Part shown: positions 30,212-40,764 of the stretch, in pieces | How the letters are laid out: each line of letters begins with the position of its first letter | Numbering within the stretch: the stretch's first letter is position 1 | NCBI GenBank assembly: GCA_003427395.1 | Contig: BFEA01000011.1 | Span: forward strand, 1,250,005 to 1,307,027 | Length of the DNA: 57,023 nt | Reading direction: 5' to 3' | Origin: Chara braunii | Lineage: Eukaryota; Streptophyta; Charophyceae; Charales; Characeae | Translations under genes and position numbers: made by a program | Notes under the pieces: model-generated | The model's input: the letters and a program-made list of their open reading frames with translations, nothing else | Databases searched by the model: none | What the model was told of the DNA's origin: nothing

Positions 30212-31943
30212 ATTTGTCACGCGGTGCCAATGTTTTTTTTAATGTGAGTGTGGGAAGGTGTTGCCGAACTGCTACCGGACAATCATTACTCCCGAAAGCC
30301 AGTGTCCGGACTAAAGTTCAAAACTTTCAATCTTTCGGTCATAGGTTAGTCTGAATGAAGTTATGGCAACGTAAGTCTCATCAAGTCCTTCAATTCAACG
30401 AAAAAGTCGGACAATGTCCGTCACTCTAGCCCCCAGGCAAAACCACGGGCTCACAATGAGCCCTTGATCTAGACAGGATCAAAGGCTAATTGTGGTTGCA
30501 CGACAACCACAACCTTAGTGGGGGCAGTTTCTTATACTGCCCTTATTTTCTTTTTCTTTTCTTTTCCCGAGCTATCTCAGAACTTCACGAGATTGCTGAG
30601 GTCGCGGCATTTTCAAATCCATTTTTCTTTATTTTTCAAATAAGGGATCAGAGAGATATAACCCCTTTCAGTTTGATGTATCTAGACCCATTTTCCAGGG
30701 CAGATACACCAGGGAAAAAACTATACTTGGTTTTTTCCTCTATGACACCTCAATTTTCAGGCTCCCTCTAAAAATGGGAGCTTGACAGTTACCTCTAGCA
30801 GTTTCTGCCAGAGGTAGCACCTCGTGAGGCCAAGTGTCCTCACGGAATGCATATAACAAAAGCAAAGAAAACAAATAAAAGAATAAATAAATAAAATTAA
30901 GCCTAACTACATGCGCTTGATCCTTCTCTCAACCACGTTCACGTTGTTGCATGCAACAACCCTCCCACCTTGTCAGGTTGGGAGGAGTATGACCTCCCCT
31001 CCCAATCTCCGTCATGCTTTTCGCGTGTGCACTGTGAGCCACGAGATCCAAGATCTCACGACCTTGGATATTCGCTACTGAATGGAGTGAGAGCCATTAT
31101 GTTCCCACATAGCCGAAAAAGTTGTTTGTTGTCTGCTGCCTTGTTCGTTTTTTTTTTTGTTTTTTTTTTTTTTTTAGGTTGGTCATCTCAACCTCTCCCG
31201 TTTTTCCCACGCTCCCATCGGCCACGAGGAAACAACTAAAAAGTAAAAAGAAAAAAGAAAAAAGAAAAACAAACAGCTTACCTTGTATATCTTGCCCACA
31301 GTTGCAGAATGTTTGTTTCTTTTCGCTTTGGCAATTCGAGCAAACCGGGTACGCTGAATTGAAGGACCATTCTACCCATGTCACTGAAAGCCCGACAGAA
31401 AACAGTCTCGCAAAGTCCTGCAGCCCGTTCCAATGGGTGCAACAAATTGTAGTAGTGTATAATCCTATGTTCTGGAGGTAGATTCATTCGATTTTGACAT
31501 CCATCGATAGAGGTTAGTCTGCGTTTCTAAACTTTGCCTGTTCGTTTTCCATGAACGGGCGTTTTTCAGTAATCGGGACAGTAATAAAGAAAGAGGAAAT
31601 CTAAAAAATAGAAAATAAAAAATTTAAACTAAGGAATCTAGAAGAAAATCTAAAAAACAACAAAAAAGACAAACCGACTTACTTGAAAAAAGGTTGCCCG
31701 TTTTTCAACGGGCACCTGCTGCACTCTCTCGGGACACTAAGTCCCTTGTTGCTTCTCTGAACGCCATTTGACGTTGTTTGCTCCTCCTTTTTTTTTTTTT
31801 TTTTTGCTTTCTTCTAGTAATGATGTCGTTGGCATAAGCCAACGACCACAGTAGCCAGTGCCATGCCTTGCTGGCGCCTCCCCCTCCTCTTTTCGATATG
31901 CAGACCCGAGTTCGATCCCATCAGGGAATCGAAAGATATGCAT

Positions 31944-31992
31944 CATTTCCCGATTTATTCATTTCATCATTGTGCAGGGGTCATGCTAATCT
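31944..31992 (-). pseudogene. U6 snRNA-like fragment (3' half)
   Basis: The minus strand reads AGATTAGCATGACCCCTGCA then CAATGATGAAATGAATAAATCGGGAAATG, matching the U6 central and 3' region including the AGC triad within ATTAGCATG. The 5' half with the ACAGAGA box is replaced by unrelated hairpin sequence. It is a fragment, not a gene. Confidence 0.7.
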
Positions 31993-32139
31993 ATGCGTGG
32001 CCGATCTCGGCCGCCCGATCTCTGAGATCGTGCGGTCAAGATTGACCGCGTTACTCCAAAAAAATGAAAGGGCAGCTCCCAAAAGGAGCTATACCCATCG
32101 CCCTTCTATTTGAAGGGTTACGGCTCAGTAGGCTGCCTA

Positions 32140-32219
32140 CTCCCTGACTTAGGCAGGTGCAGTTCGCCTAAGCTTATCCAAAAGCAGTCGCCCTACCATC
32201 TAACCGGTTGGGCTTGGTC
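32140..32219 (-). other. tRNA-like D-arm (possible SINE head)
   Basis: On the minus strand AGCCCAACCGGTTAGATGGT then AGGGC resembles a tRNA D-arm with a GCCC/GGGC stem and the GG-TTAGA loop. The following arms do not make a canonical cloverleaf, and the next hairpin (CTTAGGC/GCCTAAG) is a general feature of this region. Confidence 0.3.
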
Positions 32220-32304
32220 CAGTAGGCCCGACAATCCAACCCTTTAGCCGTGGATCTACCCTCGGACCCCTAATGGTCCGTTCCTTTAGAAATAACACAA
32301 CACT

Positions 32305-32688
32305 TTGGTTGTGTTCGCCCTTCTACGCACCGCCGCTCCCACTACTGCGGCTATTCTTTCGGCCATCCTAGCCATGAATCCGCACGTCCGAATTTTATTG
32401 AAAACAATATTTTATTTTAGCATTTTCATCGTTGTCCGTCTATCCGGCCCTGTTCAACGCAAGAGTGTACAGTTACACCGTCCACCCTCGCCGTCATTCA
32501 TGCCGGTAGGTAGACAGCTGCACAAAAAATTGATTTCTTCAATCGCGGACGAGTCAGAATATTCCAACAGTGTTTCCATTTCATCGGACCAAACCTTTTC
32601 AAACAAAACTTACGTCCAAAATCGGACTGCGTCCGATAAAAAAAACAGGGCAGATGCCCTTGTCAAGGTTTCTGCCCCGACACTGTGA
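32305..32688 (+). CDS. Unrecognised 127-codon ORF ending in the RADALVKVSAPT segment
   Basis: The ORF starts MVVFALLRTAAPTTAAILSA and has a hydrophobic stretch (about residues 28-45), a basic Pro/Ser middle, and a C-terminus NRADALVKVSAPTL. The last 12 residues match the RADTLVRVFAPT peptides at 5083-5118 and 5438-5689. The DNA under that segment is again a hairpin (GGGCAGA / TCTGCCC with CCTTG / CAAGG inside). It may be a fossil exon end of a repeat-encoded protein, or may only reflect the conserved hairpin. Function unknown. Confidence 0.25.
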   Translation: MVVFALLRTAAPTTAAILSAILAMNPHVRILLKTIFYFSIFIVVRLSGPVQRKSVQLHRPPSPSFMPVGRQLHKKLISSIADESEYSNSVSISSDQTFSNKTYVQNRTASDKKNRADALVKVSAPTL

Positions 32689-33562
32689 CAGGAGTCGTCC
32701 GTGCAGAGCGGGCCGGGGGTGGGAGTGCCGAGCCAGGATGCCGCGTCGAAGTGCGCCGGAATCCACACTTAAGTTACCGACCGTTTGCCGACTAATAGTG
32801 GTGCTTTGCGGGACCGATATGCGTCGGCTGAAGGGGAGGGGCGCCCTCTGGAGTTCAAGTGACAGGGTGCAAGTGGATGCGCCCGCCGACCTGGAGACGG
32901 CGAAGTCCACTAGGATCCAAACTTCTTGAAGCGGGAGGCCTCGGGCAGAGGTTGTCGTGTCGATGGGAGGGGCTACGTGCTTGGAGACCAGTGTCGTACC
33001 CCCATTCACAGTTCGTGGCCCCGACGAACGCGGGCTGGTCACCCTTAAACGCGAGCCAGTCACCGGTGAACGCAGGCCGGTCACCGGTCACAAAAAAACG
33101 TGACTAGTGGGAGTTCACGGAGTTCACGCAGAGTGGGAACTCCATTTTTTTTTTTTTTTGGGCTGGTAGGGGGTATTTTCTTTCACATGTTGGTTATTTT
33201 AACGGGCAACTGCCCGTATACATATTTTTTTTTCGATCGGAATTTATTTTTTTAATTTATTGAAGAAAAAAAAATCGATTTCGCCTGTGTTAGGCATAGC
33301 TTTCGTCGACCGTGTGGGACGGTGTGGGTCATTCTTAGGGTGTTTAAAAAAACAAATGATGACAGTGCATCATGATACTACGCCGACGCCATACCACAAA
33401 AAAAAAGCTAAAAAAAAAAATCGGTCGGGTCTCGTTTCGCGAGAAGCGGGTTGGCCCTTCGCCAGGCGCAGGTGACCCGACCGTTTCTGTTTCGTAGTGC
33501 AATAAAGCACCGACCACAACGGGAGTCCGTCATTCATTGGTATCTCATATAGAGAGCAAGCA

Positions 33563-33565
<3 letters not shown>
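32689..33565. other. No gene recognised
   Basis: GC-rich stretch with repeated GTCACCGGT motifs (33058-33090), then A/T-rich sequence with homopolymer runs. Confidence 0.45.
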
Positions 33566-33620
<55 letters not shown>

Positions 33621-33654
33621 GTTGGGGGGGGAGAGAGAGAGAGAGAGAGAGAGA
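33566..33654. repeat. (GA)n microsatellite
   Basis: GA repeats at 33566-33618 and 33631-33654 separated by TTGTTGGGGGGG. ORFs of Ser-Leu or Arg-Glu repeats here are not genes. Confidence 0.95.
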
Positions 33655-33821
33655 GGCACGACGTGTGAATGCTTCACCCTTGTGAATGTGCGGTCGTGCC
33701 CGTGAACGGGAGCGTAGACTAAACCACGCTCGTTCACCGCACGCTCATGGCCGTGAACGGAGGTGCGGCACAAACAGATCACCGACAGCTCGCGGGCGAC
33801 TCGAGCAACACCATTTGGTAG

Positions 33822-34418
33822 TGGGGCCAAGATTGCATGTCGGCCCTCAAGAAATTGAAAAAGGCCTTGATAGAGTAACCTGTCCTCAAAATCACCGATC
33901 CGTTATTACCATTCGTCGTCACTACAAACGCTAGTCGGTATGGCATTGGTGCCGTGTTACAGCAAGATGGCGGCAATGGTTACAGGCCAGTAGAGTTTAT
34001 GTCAGTTAGGCTCCCCTCATAGAAAGTAGCAATATCGACATACGGGAGAGAACTCTACGCTCTCAGGCGGACCCTATATCACAAGAGGCACTACCTGCTT
34101 GGGAGACACTTCAAAGTGTATTCAGATCACGAAACGCTCAGATGGCTAAAGACACAGGCCAAGATGACGCCCAAGTTGACTAGATGGGCTGCTGAGATAG
34201 ACCAGTTTAGGTTTGAGTTAAAGTTCGTTAAAGGAAAGTATAACGTGGTAGTCGATGCTCTGAGTAAGAGAGTTGATTACTTCTGTGCAATAGTGCACTA
34301 TCTAGACATAGGGACAAATCTGCAGCAAAAGATCATAGATGCGTACACACAAGACCCAATTTATAGCGAATTATTGAAGAGTGTAAAGGAAGCTCCAGAA
34401 AGTGAGCCGCACTATTGA
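33822..34418 (+). pseudogene. pol: Gypsy element 1: RT C-terminus/RNase H remnant
   Basis: In frame 0 from 33822 the translation reads WGQDCMSALKKLKKALIE, stop, PVLKITDPLLPFVVTTNASR, YGIGAVLQQDG, YRPVEFMS, then LPS-stop-KVAISTYGRELYAL, HYLLGRHFKVYSDHETLRWL and VVDALSKRVDYF. These are the connection and RNase H motifs of Ty3/gypsy pol. The first catalytic Asp context TTDAS is TTNAS, a lost active-site residue. The Glu in GRELYAL, the Asp in YSDHETL and the Asp in VVDALS remain. The LPS-stop position is TAG where Gln (CAG) is plausible. It is truncated on the 5' side near 33822, so protease and most of RT are gone. Not functional. Confidence 0.85.
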
Positions 34419-35328
34419 ACCACAAACGGGTTACTATTTGAGAAGACCAATGTCACCGACAGACTATGCATCCCCAATAGTGAAGAAATTTGTAGTATAA
34501 TCTTAGGGGAATGTCACGATACAAGTGGGCACTTCGGATGGCAAAAGACTAGCTAATCTGATGATGTCATACACGTGGCCAGACATGAAAGCAGATTGCA
34601 TTGAGTATGTCCGTAGTTGCAAAGTATGCCAGCCCAATAAGATAACAACTAGAGCGCCTCTCGGTCTTCTCTGACCTTTGCTTATCCCATAACGACCAAG
34701 AGAGTCAGTTTTCATCGATTTTATGGATACTGGGGTCAGGAGTATGCACGATAAAAGTCAAGTCATGGTCATAGTAGATCGATTTAGTTAAGTATGCAGT
34801 TTTTGTTCCGCTACCGGCAGAAGCACGAACAAGTTTAGTAATAGGAAAGTTCTATGGGTAAGTGAGCATGGCATGCCGCTGTCCATAGTTAGTGATAGGG
34901 ACACACGGTTTACCAGCCAGAATTGGCAGGATCTTATGAAAGTCTATGGATCTAAGTTGTTCATGTCATCAGGCCCACACCCAGAGACAAACGGCCAGAC
35001 AAAGCAGATTAATAAGATCTTGCAGCAGTTACTCAGAATATATATTAGACCGGATCAAGTGAACTGGGATAAGATGCTCCCCAAGGTAGCCAGCGAGTAT
35101 AACAATATTGTTCACCTAGCTACCTGCACAACTCCTAACAAGTTGCAGAGGTCCTTTAGACCAAAGAGACCTTTTGAAGGGCTGAACCGCGACCAAATTC
35201 AGAGACTACCACCCGGAACTAGAGAGTTTGCACTGCAACACGAAAAGGAAATTGCCAAAGTGATTGACAATCTTAGGAAGGCCCAACACCGCCGACCGTC
35301 ATGGTTTCAGGTAGGCGACTTAGTCTAG
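34419..35328 (+). pseudogene. pol: Gypsy element 1: integrase remnant
   Basis: The zinc-binding part reads ECHDTSGHFGWQKT (34507-34550), then a frameshift, then VRSCKVCQPN, so His-His-Cys-Cys is recognisable. The core shows VFIDFMDTG (first Asp, near 34710) and IVSDRDTRF (second Asp, 34885-34911). The third acidic site, normally Glu in the HPxTxGQTE motif, reads HPETNGQTK, with Lys replacing Glu (GAG to AAG is one transition). The long ORF 34873-35328 ends GDLV-stop-VKSKE where the family has Trp. With a frameshift near 34550, several stops and a missing catalytic Glu, it is inactive. Confidence 0.85.
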
Positions 35329-35769
35329 GTAAAGTCAAAAGAGTCCGCGCCGGAGGAGAACATGTTGCAGAAGCTCTTACCTGCGTACAAAGAACCATGA
35401 CACGTCCTAGAAGTCAAAGGAGGAGAGGACGGACCATCATATACAATAGAGATCCCACTGCACCTCCACACGTACCCAGTCTTCCATGCATCCAAGTTGT
35501 TGTCATGCACTGTGTGCAACAAATTCCTTTCGCGGAGATCGATGATTCTGCCAAATATGGACGGTGCATACGAAATAGACCGCATAGGGCAAAAGGACAT
35601 GTCTAGAACTGGAGGTCGAGGTCGTCCCCCGAAACAATATAAAGGTAGGCTTGCATACCAGGAACCAGAGAGCGATAGGTGGTTTACTATAACAGAGTTG
35701 TTAAAAACCGCTCCCGAAATAGTACAAGCATACGAGAGGGCAAGAAAGGGTAAAGGTCCTGTCATGAGT
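35329..35769 (+). pseudogene. pol: Gypsy element 1: integrase C-terminus / chromodomain-like tail
   Basis: After GDLV-stop-VKSKE, the translation gives YKEP-stop-HVLEV (Trp expected), IEIPLHLHTYPVFHASKL, AYEIDRIGQKD, RTGGRGRPPKQYKGRLAYQE, DRWFTITELLKTAPEIVQAY and a stop at about 35770. This matches the post-core region of chromovirus integrases (GPWxVLxV, FHxSKL, then a chromodomain-like RWF/TxEEL block). Stops and frame changes make it a pseudogene. Confidence 0.8.
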
Positions 35770-35907
35770 TAGAGTGTTCTCATAGGACCTCGAAACTAGT
35801 ACAGCAGGAGTGAAACGGTTTCACCCAGTTGATTCGACAATCGCAGACCCTAAGACTCAATCCATGAACATATATGCCTAAACCCTGTACATTGACCCTG
35901 TGTGGTG

Positions 35908-35972
35908 AGTGAGATTCGAACGCATGACCTGCACCTAAGCCCTTTGGTTAGTTGGTAGGTCTGTCCATTAGT
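35908..35972 (-). other. tRNA-derived sequence (B-box / T-arm)
   Basis: On the minus strand GGGCTTAGGTGCAGGTCATG is followed by CGTTCGAATCTCACTCACC. This looks like the variable and T-arm of a tRNA with a near-perfect Pol III B box (GTTCGAATC, 35911-35924). It lies between element 1 pol and the LTR-like sequence. No complete cloverleaf is seen, so a SINE fragment is likelier than a tRNA gene. Confidence 0.4.
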
Positions 35973-36320
35973 TGTTAGGCATTGATCCACAAATCTCCGT
36001 TTTAGCAGGTTAGAATGTTACGACTAGGTCTAGCTAGGGCCTATCTAGAAGTCTCTATCTAAGTTTACAGGGGCCCAAGGGTCATTCCGTAGGTTTGTAG
36101 GTTCGTAGGTCCTTGTAGGTCTATTTAGGCAGCAAGTACCAGGGTAGGGGCTGCACATGGTTGGAAGGGAAGGTTCTGGATCACACGGTTTGGGGGCCCA
36201 GCAGCCACGTGGTTTGCGCCAGAAAGGCCCACGCAGTTTCGAAACTTCCAGACCCGGGCCTACGAGGTGAGAGGCCCATGCCCACACATTTTGGGGCAGG
36301 GCCAGGTTACCTGCGGGTAC

Positions 36321-36330
36321 TATAAATAAA
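36321..36330 (+). promoter_or_regulatory. TATA box in LTR-like sequence
   Basis: TATAAATAAA after CTGCGGGTAC; position within the LTR-like sequence fits a U3 promoter. Confidence 0.55.
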
Positions 36331-36430
36331 GAGGCAGCGGCCAGTCATTCATTCATTCGTCTGTGAGGCATATGGAAGCGCTGCCTTGGTGGCTTGTACA
36401 TGGAAGTCTGCAGGTGCCCGGAGCTGAAGT

Positions 36431-36555
36431 GGGCAGTGAGGAAGACGACGACCATAGCTGACCAGGAGGAAGACAATGACGACCATAGCTGACCAGGAGG
36501 AAGACGATGACGACCATAGCTAGAAGGAGGAAGACGACGGCGGCCATAACCGTCA
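36431..36555 (+). repeat. About 30-bp minisatellite, 4 copies
   Basis: Units of GAGGAAGACGATGACGACCA followed by TAGCTGACCAG, lengths 28-31 bp, inside the LTR-like sequence. They are absent from the partial copy at 37138-37354, so the array expanded (or was lost) after that duplication. Confidence 0.85.
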
Positions 36556-36859
36556 AACTGTTGACGATTACAACGTGTACAATGAGTGTGTGTGTGTACA
36601 GTGGGTAGATATCCAGGGTGGATCCTCATTTGTGCGTACATGAGAGATAGAGAGACTGGTGGTGGAGACAGGGTTCGACGGCCATAGCCGCAAGTTGTAA
36701 AGTTGACTTGAACAAAGTTTAAATGCAAGTTCGTTGTTGATTCTGAATTGAAAGAGTTTGGGTTTACCATCAGTTCGAGTGTATGTATGTTAAAGGCAAG
36801 TTTGGAATGCAGTCTGATTTCACTTATCGAGTTTCCTCCTGACTGGGTTCATTACAATT

Positions 36860-36871
36860 TGATATCAAAGC
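36860..36871 (+). other. Primer-binding-site-like sequence 1
   Basis: TGATATCAAAGC, three nt after the LTR-like end. It resembles the plant initiator tRNA-Met PBS TGGTATCAGAGC with two mismatches. Confidence 0.5.
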
Positions 36872-37137
36872 ACACCTTCTTCATTGCAATCTGCAGTTGC
36901 ACACCGTGACGCGCTGAGGTAAGTTCGGGATGGTGTGTCGCATGGACTGAATCACGTCTATAGACGCGCATGATTATTATCGCTATCTAGACATTGATTG
37001 ATGCACGCGCGCACCTAACCACTGAAGATGATGATGACATGGACGTGAAAATGACAACGACATTGCTGACGTGGCACATTGTTGCTGAGGTGGCGATAGA
37101 AGACAGTGAAGAGCATTATTGGTTGTGGCGCTAACTT

Positions 37138-37369
37138 GGCTTGTACGTGGAGGTCTACAGGTGCCCAGAGCAGGGCCAGGTCACCTGCGGAGTTGTACAG
37201 TTGACTTGAACAAAGTTTAAGTGCAAGTTCGTTGTTGATTCTGAGTTGAAAGAGTTTGGGTTTACCATCAGTTCGCGTGTATGCATGTTGAAGGCAAGTT
37301 TGGAGTGCAGTCTGATTTCACTTATCGAGTTTCCTCCTGACTGTGGTCATTACAATTTGATATCAGAGC
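37138..37369 (+). mobile_element. Second, partial LTR 3' end with PBS
   Basis: GGCTTGTACGTGGAGGTCTA onward repeats 36391-36871 without the internal minisatellite part and ends GTCATTACA at 37354. PBS-like TGATATCAGAGC at 37358-37369 has a single mismatch to the initiator Met PBS. The downstream leader (37370-37620) repeats 36872-37130. Together this is a tandem duplication of LTR end plus leader with a core period of about 495 bp. Confidence 0.65.
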
Positions 37370-37633
37370 ATACCTTCTTCGTCGCAATCTGTCGTTGCGC
37401 ACCGTGACATGCCAAGGTAAGTTCGGGATGGTGTGCCGCATAGACTGAATCACGTCCATAGACGCGCACGATTATTATCGCGATCTAGACATTGATTGAT
37501 ATGCGCGTGCACCTAGCCACTGAAGATGATGACGTGGATGTGACAATGACGTGGCACATTGTTGATGAGGTGGCGATCGAAGATAATGAAGAGCATTGTT
37601 GGTTGTGGCGCTGACGTGACGCTAGACGATCGT

Positions 37634-37636
<3 letters not shown>

Positions 37637-37697
<61 letters not shown>

Positions 37698-37757
37698 AAA
37701 GAGAGAGANNNNNNNNNNNNNNNNNNNNNNNNNNNNNNNNNNNNNNNNNNNNNNNNN

Positions 37758-37831
<74 letters not shown>
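37637..37831. repeat. (GA)n microsatellite with 49-N gap
   Basis: GA repeats on both sides of an assembly gap at 37709-37757. The gap was probably left by the repeat. Confidence 0.97.
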
Positions 37832-37834
<3 letters not shown>

Positions 37835-38115
37835 AGAGTAGACTGCTGATGTGGCATTGGGAGCGCTTCCTACGTGGCAAGGCGTGTGGGTGTTGACGTG
37901 GCATGCAAGAGTTAGTGGGGTATTGTCTGACGTGGCACTTGCTTGTGTCGCGACTCACCTGCTGTTGTGGCGCTTCCATGCTCCAGCGGTATCTTCGATC
38001 TGACGTGGCATACTAGTGACGAAGGGTTGGCAGATAGTGTGTTGCTGACATGGCATACCTATTGACAACCTTACTGGCCATTGAAGCTGACGTGGCATAA
38101 TCCGTGGAGACGCGG

Positions 38116-38719
38116 CGTTAGTCTTACAAGGGGTGACACGCGGCAGGAGACCCCCGCTTCAACTTTCTGAAGATTGGTGAGGGATTTATACGTGCACTTG
38201 TGTGTGCTGGCGGGTGGTACAACATCACGATAAGGTTGTCGTGCCACGCGTCGACCCTTGTGCCTGGATGCATAGGCATTTGTAGAAGGACAGTCGAAGA
38301 GGATGAGCTGCTAACATCTTGATTGATTGTTGTTTTGTTGGCGGACTCTACTCACCGTGGATTGTTTTATGGATGTGTGCTACTCACCAACTATGTTGTT
38401 TGTCTTGACCATACCAATCGTGGATGGGGTACCTGTACACTCTCAGATAGAACGTCATCACACAGATAACAACAAAATTAGAAAATAGATAAAATAAAAT
38501 AACTTTAACCTTTATTCATTTTATTTTTCTTTGTCGTGGGAATTGAAGTAAGTTCGTGGAATTCGTTGTTGTCTTGGTAAAGTTTATGGTGCGGCAAACG
38601 CATTTGTTAGCATAACTTTTGTATGAAACTTTCTGCGTGCATCCATCTTGACCCGCTTCATTCCCTTTCTTTTCTATCTCATCTCTATCACACTTTTTGC
38701 TGATCATTAGGAGGTGGTA
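38116..38719. other. Element 2 leader; no gene
   Basis: No conserved frame on the plus strand. Minus ORFs (for example 38516-38920) lie opposite the gag start and are shadows. Confidence 0.5.
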
Positions 38720-40500
38720 ATGAGAACCCGAGGTCAAATCGAAGAACGATGGCAGCAAATGTTGAACCGTCTTCGCACATTGCTCTAAGAAGTACAAGAT
38801 GTTGGCCCTTAGGTTGGACAACATGTAAGCAGCATGTTCGATTTGTGTGTGGCAGAAGACGAAATGAAATAGATTGAAATTGTTGTCCCGATGATGGAAA
38901 CCAGCAGAAGAGTGTAGCAACTAATTGATCAAAGTGCGGATGGCTCTTGATCACTTTGTTGCGGAGCAATTTGTGAAGATAACAAGAGGAAAAGAGGCTA
39001 AGGAAGAAAAGAAGGTTGAAGTATCTAAAAGAAAAAAAGAACTGAAAGAAGAGATCATGGATGATACCATGAGACAACTCCAGACTGCATTGGATGCAGA
39101 ATTGAAAAAGAAAAAAAACTATCAGAAAGCGAAAAGAAAAAAAGAAGAACGGATTGAGAAAGTGGAAGAAATTAAGCAAAAGTTTAATGTAGAGGATTCA
39201 GAGGTTCACTTGGCAACCGTCTTGCAAAACATGATGACTTATTTTGCCCACTCAAAGATAAAGATTGACAATGTCACCGTCGAACTCAAGACGATGATAA
39301 GACTGGTCAAAGGAAAGAACAAAATGCTACATTAGGAGGAGACTGAGGGAAACGAATAGAGTAAAACTCATGAGAAGTTAATGCAAGATGCTATGAAAGG
39401 TGCTAAGAAGACGCTGGAAAAACCTTAGACATCTGGAAAATAACTTAAATAGCCGACAAAGAAAGAAAAACCTACCAAGAAGGAAGTAACTAAGAAAGAA
39501 GAAGAGGAACGTCTCAAAAGAAAAGAGAAATTCAAAGTGAAACTTTCTTTCACGTACAGTGGGAAGCGACGAGAACACTTATTGCTTTGGATTGCTGAAA
39601 TTTAAATTTACTGTGGGACTGCACCGGTAGAATCGGAAAGTCAAGTCGCCTTTTCCACTTCATGTTTAAGAGACGTTGTGAAGGAATGAGTTTTGTTTGA
39701 AGCCAATGCCATTGGCCTAGAAGACAATGGGGAGTGGGCTAACACTATGACCTTGCGATAATTTCTCCAGAAAATCAAGGAGAGATTCCTCAACAAAACG
39801 ACTGCAGATAAGACATTTGACAAGCTCACCACAAATAGTCAGAAGTGGTGGACAATTGTGGATACCTTATCTCGCAAAGTGGATCGTTTGTTGCAGGTAA
39901 CAGGTTTGAACCTGTCGGACAACCAGGTCCTATAGATTTACTCTCGCGCATTGCCTGAACCCATTCGTGGACAACTTATGGCTGAGGCGAAATCCGGTAA
40001 CTTTGGCGGTAAGTGTAACTATAGGCACTTCCAAGACCTCGCGCTCTAAAGGGAGCAAATGACGGCACACGTGAAGGGAACCTACGCATCCGTTGTACAA
40101 AGAAGACCGTCTGATAGGTATCGGAATGGTAAGCGAGTCATGTGGCGGCAGAAGCGACATGACCACACCCTTGTCGTCTTCGATAACGGTACAATCGAGA
40201 AGCTAGGCAGAAGGCGGAGTAAACTGTGGCAGTGACTTGGAAAGGGTGAGGTCACTGCCATGGTAGCCAACAAGGGTGGCACCAACTCAGGTGGATAGGG
40301 AAAGAAGAAGAGACCACACTCCTTCCCGGAGCATCTCGGCATTGCAGTCGGAAAGTCCTAGAAGAAAATTAATTTAACAAGGGAAGAATGTGAGGAACAA
40401 ATGAACAATCGACAGTGTCTCAAATGTGGCACTTCGGGGAACATTATTGCATGGTGCCCTCTCATCCATAACCCAAAAGGGAGCGGCCAGTAGGAGTAAC
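38720..40500 (+). pseudogene. gag: Gypsy element 2: gag remnant with defective zinc knuckle
   Basis: The proposed start ATG at 38720 reads MRTRGQIEERWQQMLNRLRT followed by several stops. A Lys/Glu-rich coiled-coil-like stretch follows in another frame (38925-39335, for example KEAKEEKKVEVSKRKKELKE), then capsid-like segments (LQKIKERFLNKTTADKTFDK near 39768; LPEPIRGQLMAEAKSG near 39952). At 40416-40457 the knuckle reads CLKCGTSGNIIAWC: the four-ligand C-x2-C-x4-H-x4-C spacing is kept but the His is Asn (CAC to AAC). About ten in-frame stops and frame changes make it inactive. It belongs with the protease and pol fragments downstream in the same orientation. Confidence 0.75.
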
Positions 40501-40764
40501 GTCTACTCCTACTGAGTTGGAGGGTTAAACCGAAGGTAAGGCGCCTATAACCCTTTTCAACCCACCAACTCGCATGACATAGAATGATTTTTCTTCGTCT
40601 AATCGCTCAGAACAGCCTGAGATTGTTTTCTGATCTGTCTCTCTGAGCAATATCATTGACGAACTTGAACATTAACTGATTGCTTTAAGAAGTTTGTGGG
40701 CTAAGAAAGCAAAGTCTAAGGGTTAATTGATGATTGTTGATATTGAGATTGCACAGACACAAGT

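Larger units (their letters stand above)
30420..32300. repeat. Hairpin-dense noncoding region
   Basis: Short stem-loops follow one another every 40-60 nt in several stretches. Examples are GGGCTC/GAGCCC 30447-30463, TTGATC/GATCAA 30464-30482, TGTGGTTG/CAACCACA 30491-30511, GGGCAGT/ACTGCCC 30522-30542, GCTCCC/GGGAGC 30761-30781, ACCTCT/AGAGGT 30791-30815 and CGTGAGG/CCTCACG 30823-30844. Further ones are GTCGTTGG/CCAACGAC near 31827-31848, GCGGTCAA/TTGACCGC near 32031-32049, and CTTAGGC/GCCTAAG near 32149-32173. No gene is supported. The organisation resembles family A and the palindrome, though the sequences differ. Confidence 0.75.
36015..36856 (+). mobile_element. LTR-like sequence with TATA box, ending in ...CATTACA
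   Basis: The proposed start TGTTACGAC (36015) and end TTCATTACA (36856) give TG...CA termini. A TATA box lies at 36321-36330, and a primer-binding-site-like sequence follows 3 nt after the end. The end motif GAGTTTCCTCCTGACTGG plus TTCATTACA recurs at 37354 and, slightly changed, at 45047. The start is uncertain: I chose it for the TGTTACG motif only. It follows element 1 pol and precedes the element 2 leader, so it may serve as 3' LTR of one and 5' LTR of the other. Confidence 0.55.
37020..38115 (+). promoter_or_regulatory. Cluster of TGACGTGGCA-type motifs
   Basis: TGACGTGGC or one-mismatch forms occur near 37068, 37550, 37892, 37931, 37999, 38045 and 38084, with weaker forms between. TGACGTGG is the core recognised by plant bZIP (G-box/as-1 type) factors. 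The cluster lies in the leader of element 2 after the PBS. It may be regulatory or simply a degenerate tandem repeat. Similar TGACATGGC motifs occur in the LTR-like region at 44547-44598. Confidence 0.5.

Noticed and set aside
37559-37849. Arg-Glu and Ser-Leu repeat proteins over (GA)n
   Set aside because: Translation of a microsatellite spanning an N gap.
38516-39179. Minus ORFs of 134 and 163 codons
   Set aside because: They lie opposite the gag reading of element 2, which carries the recognisable family sequence on the plus strand.
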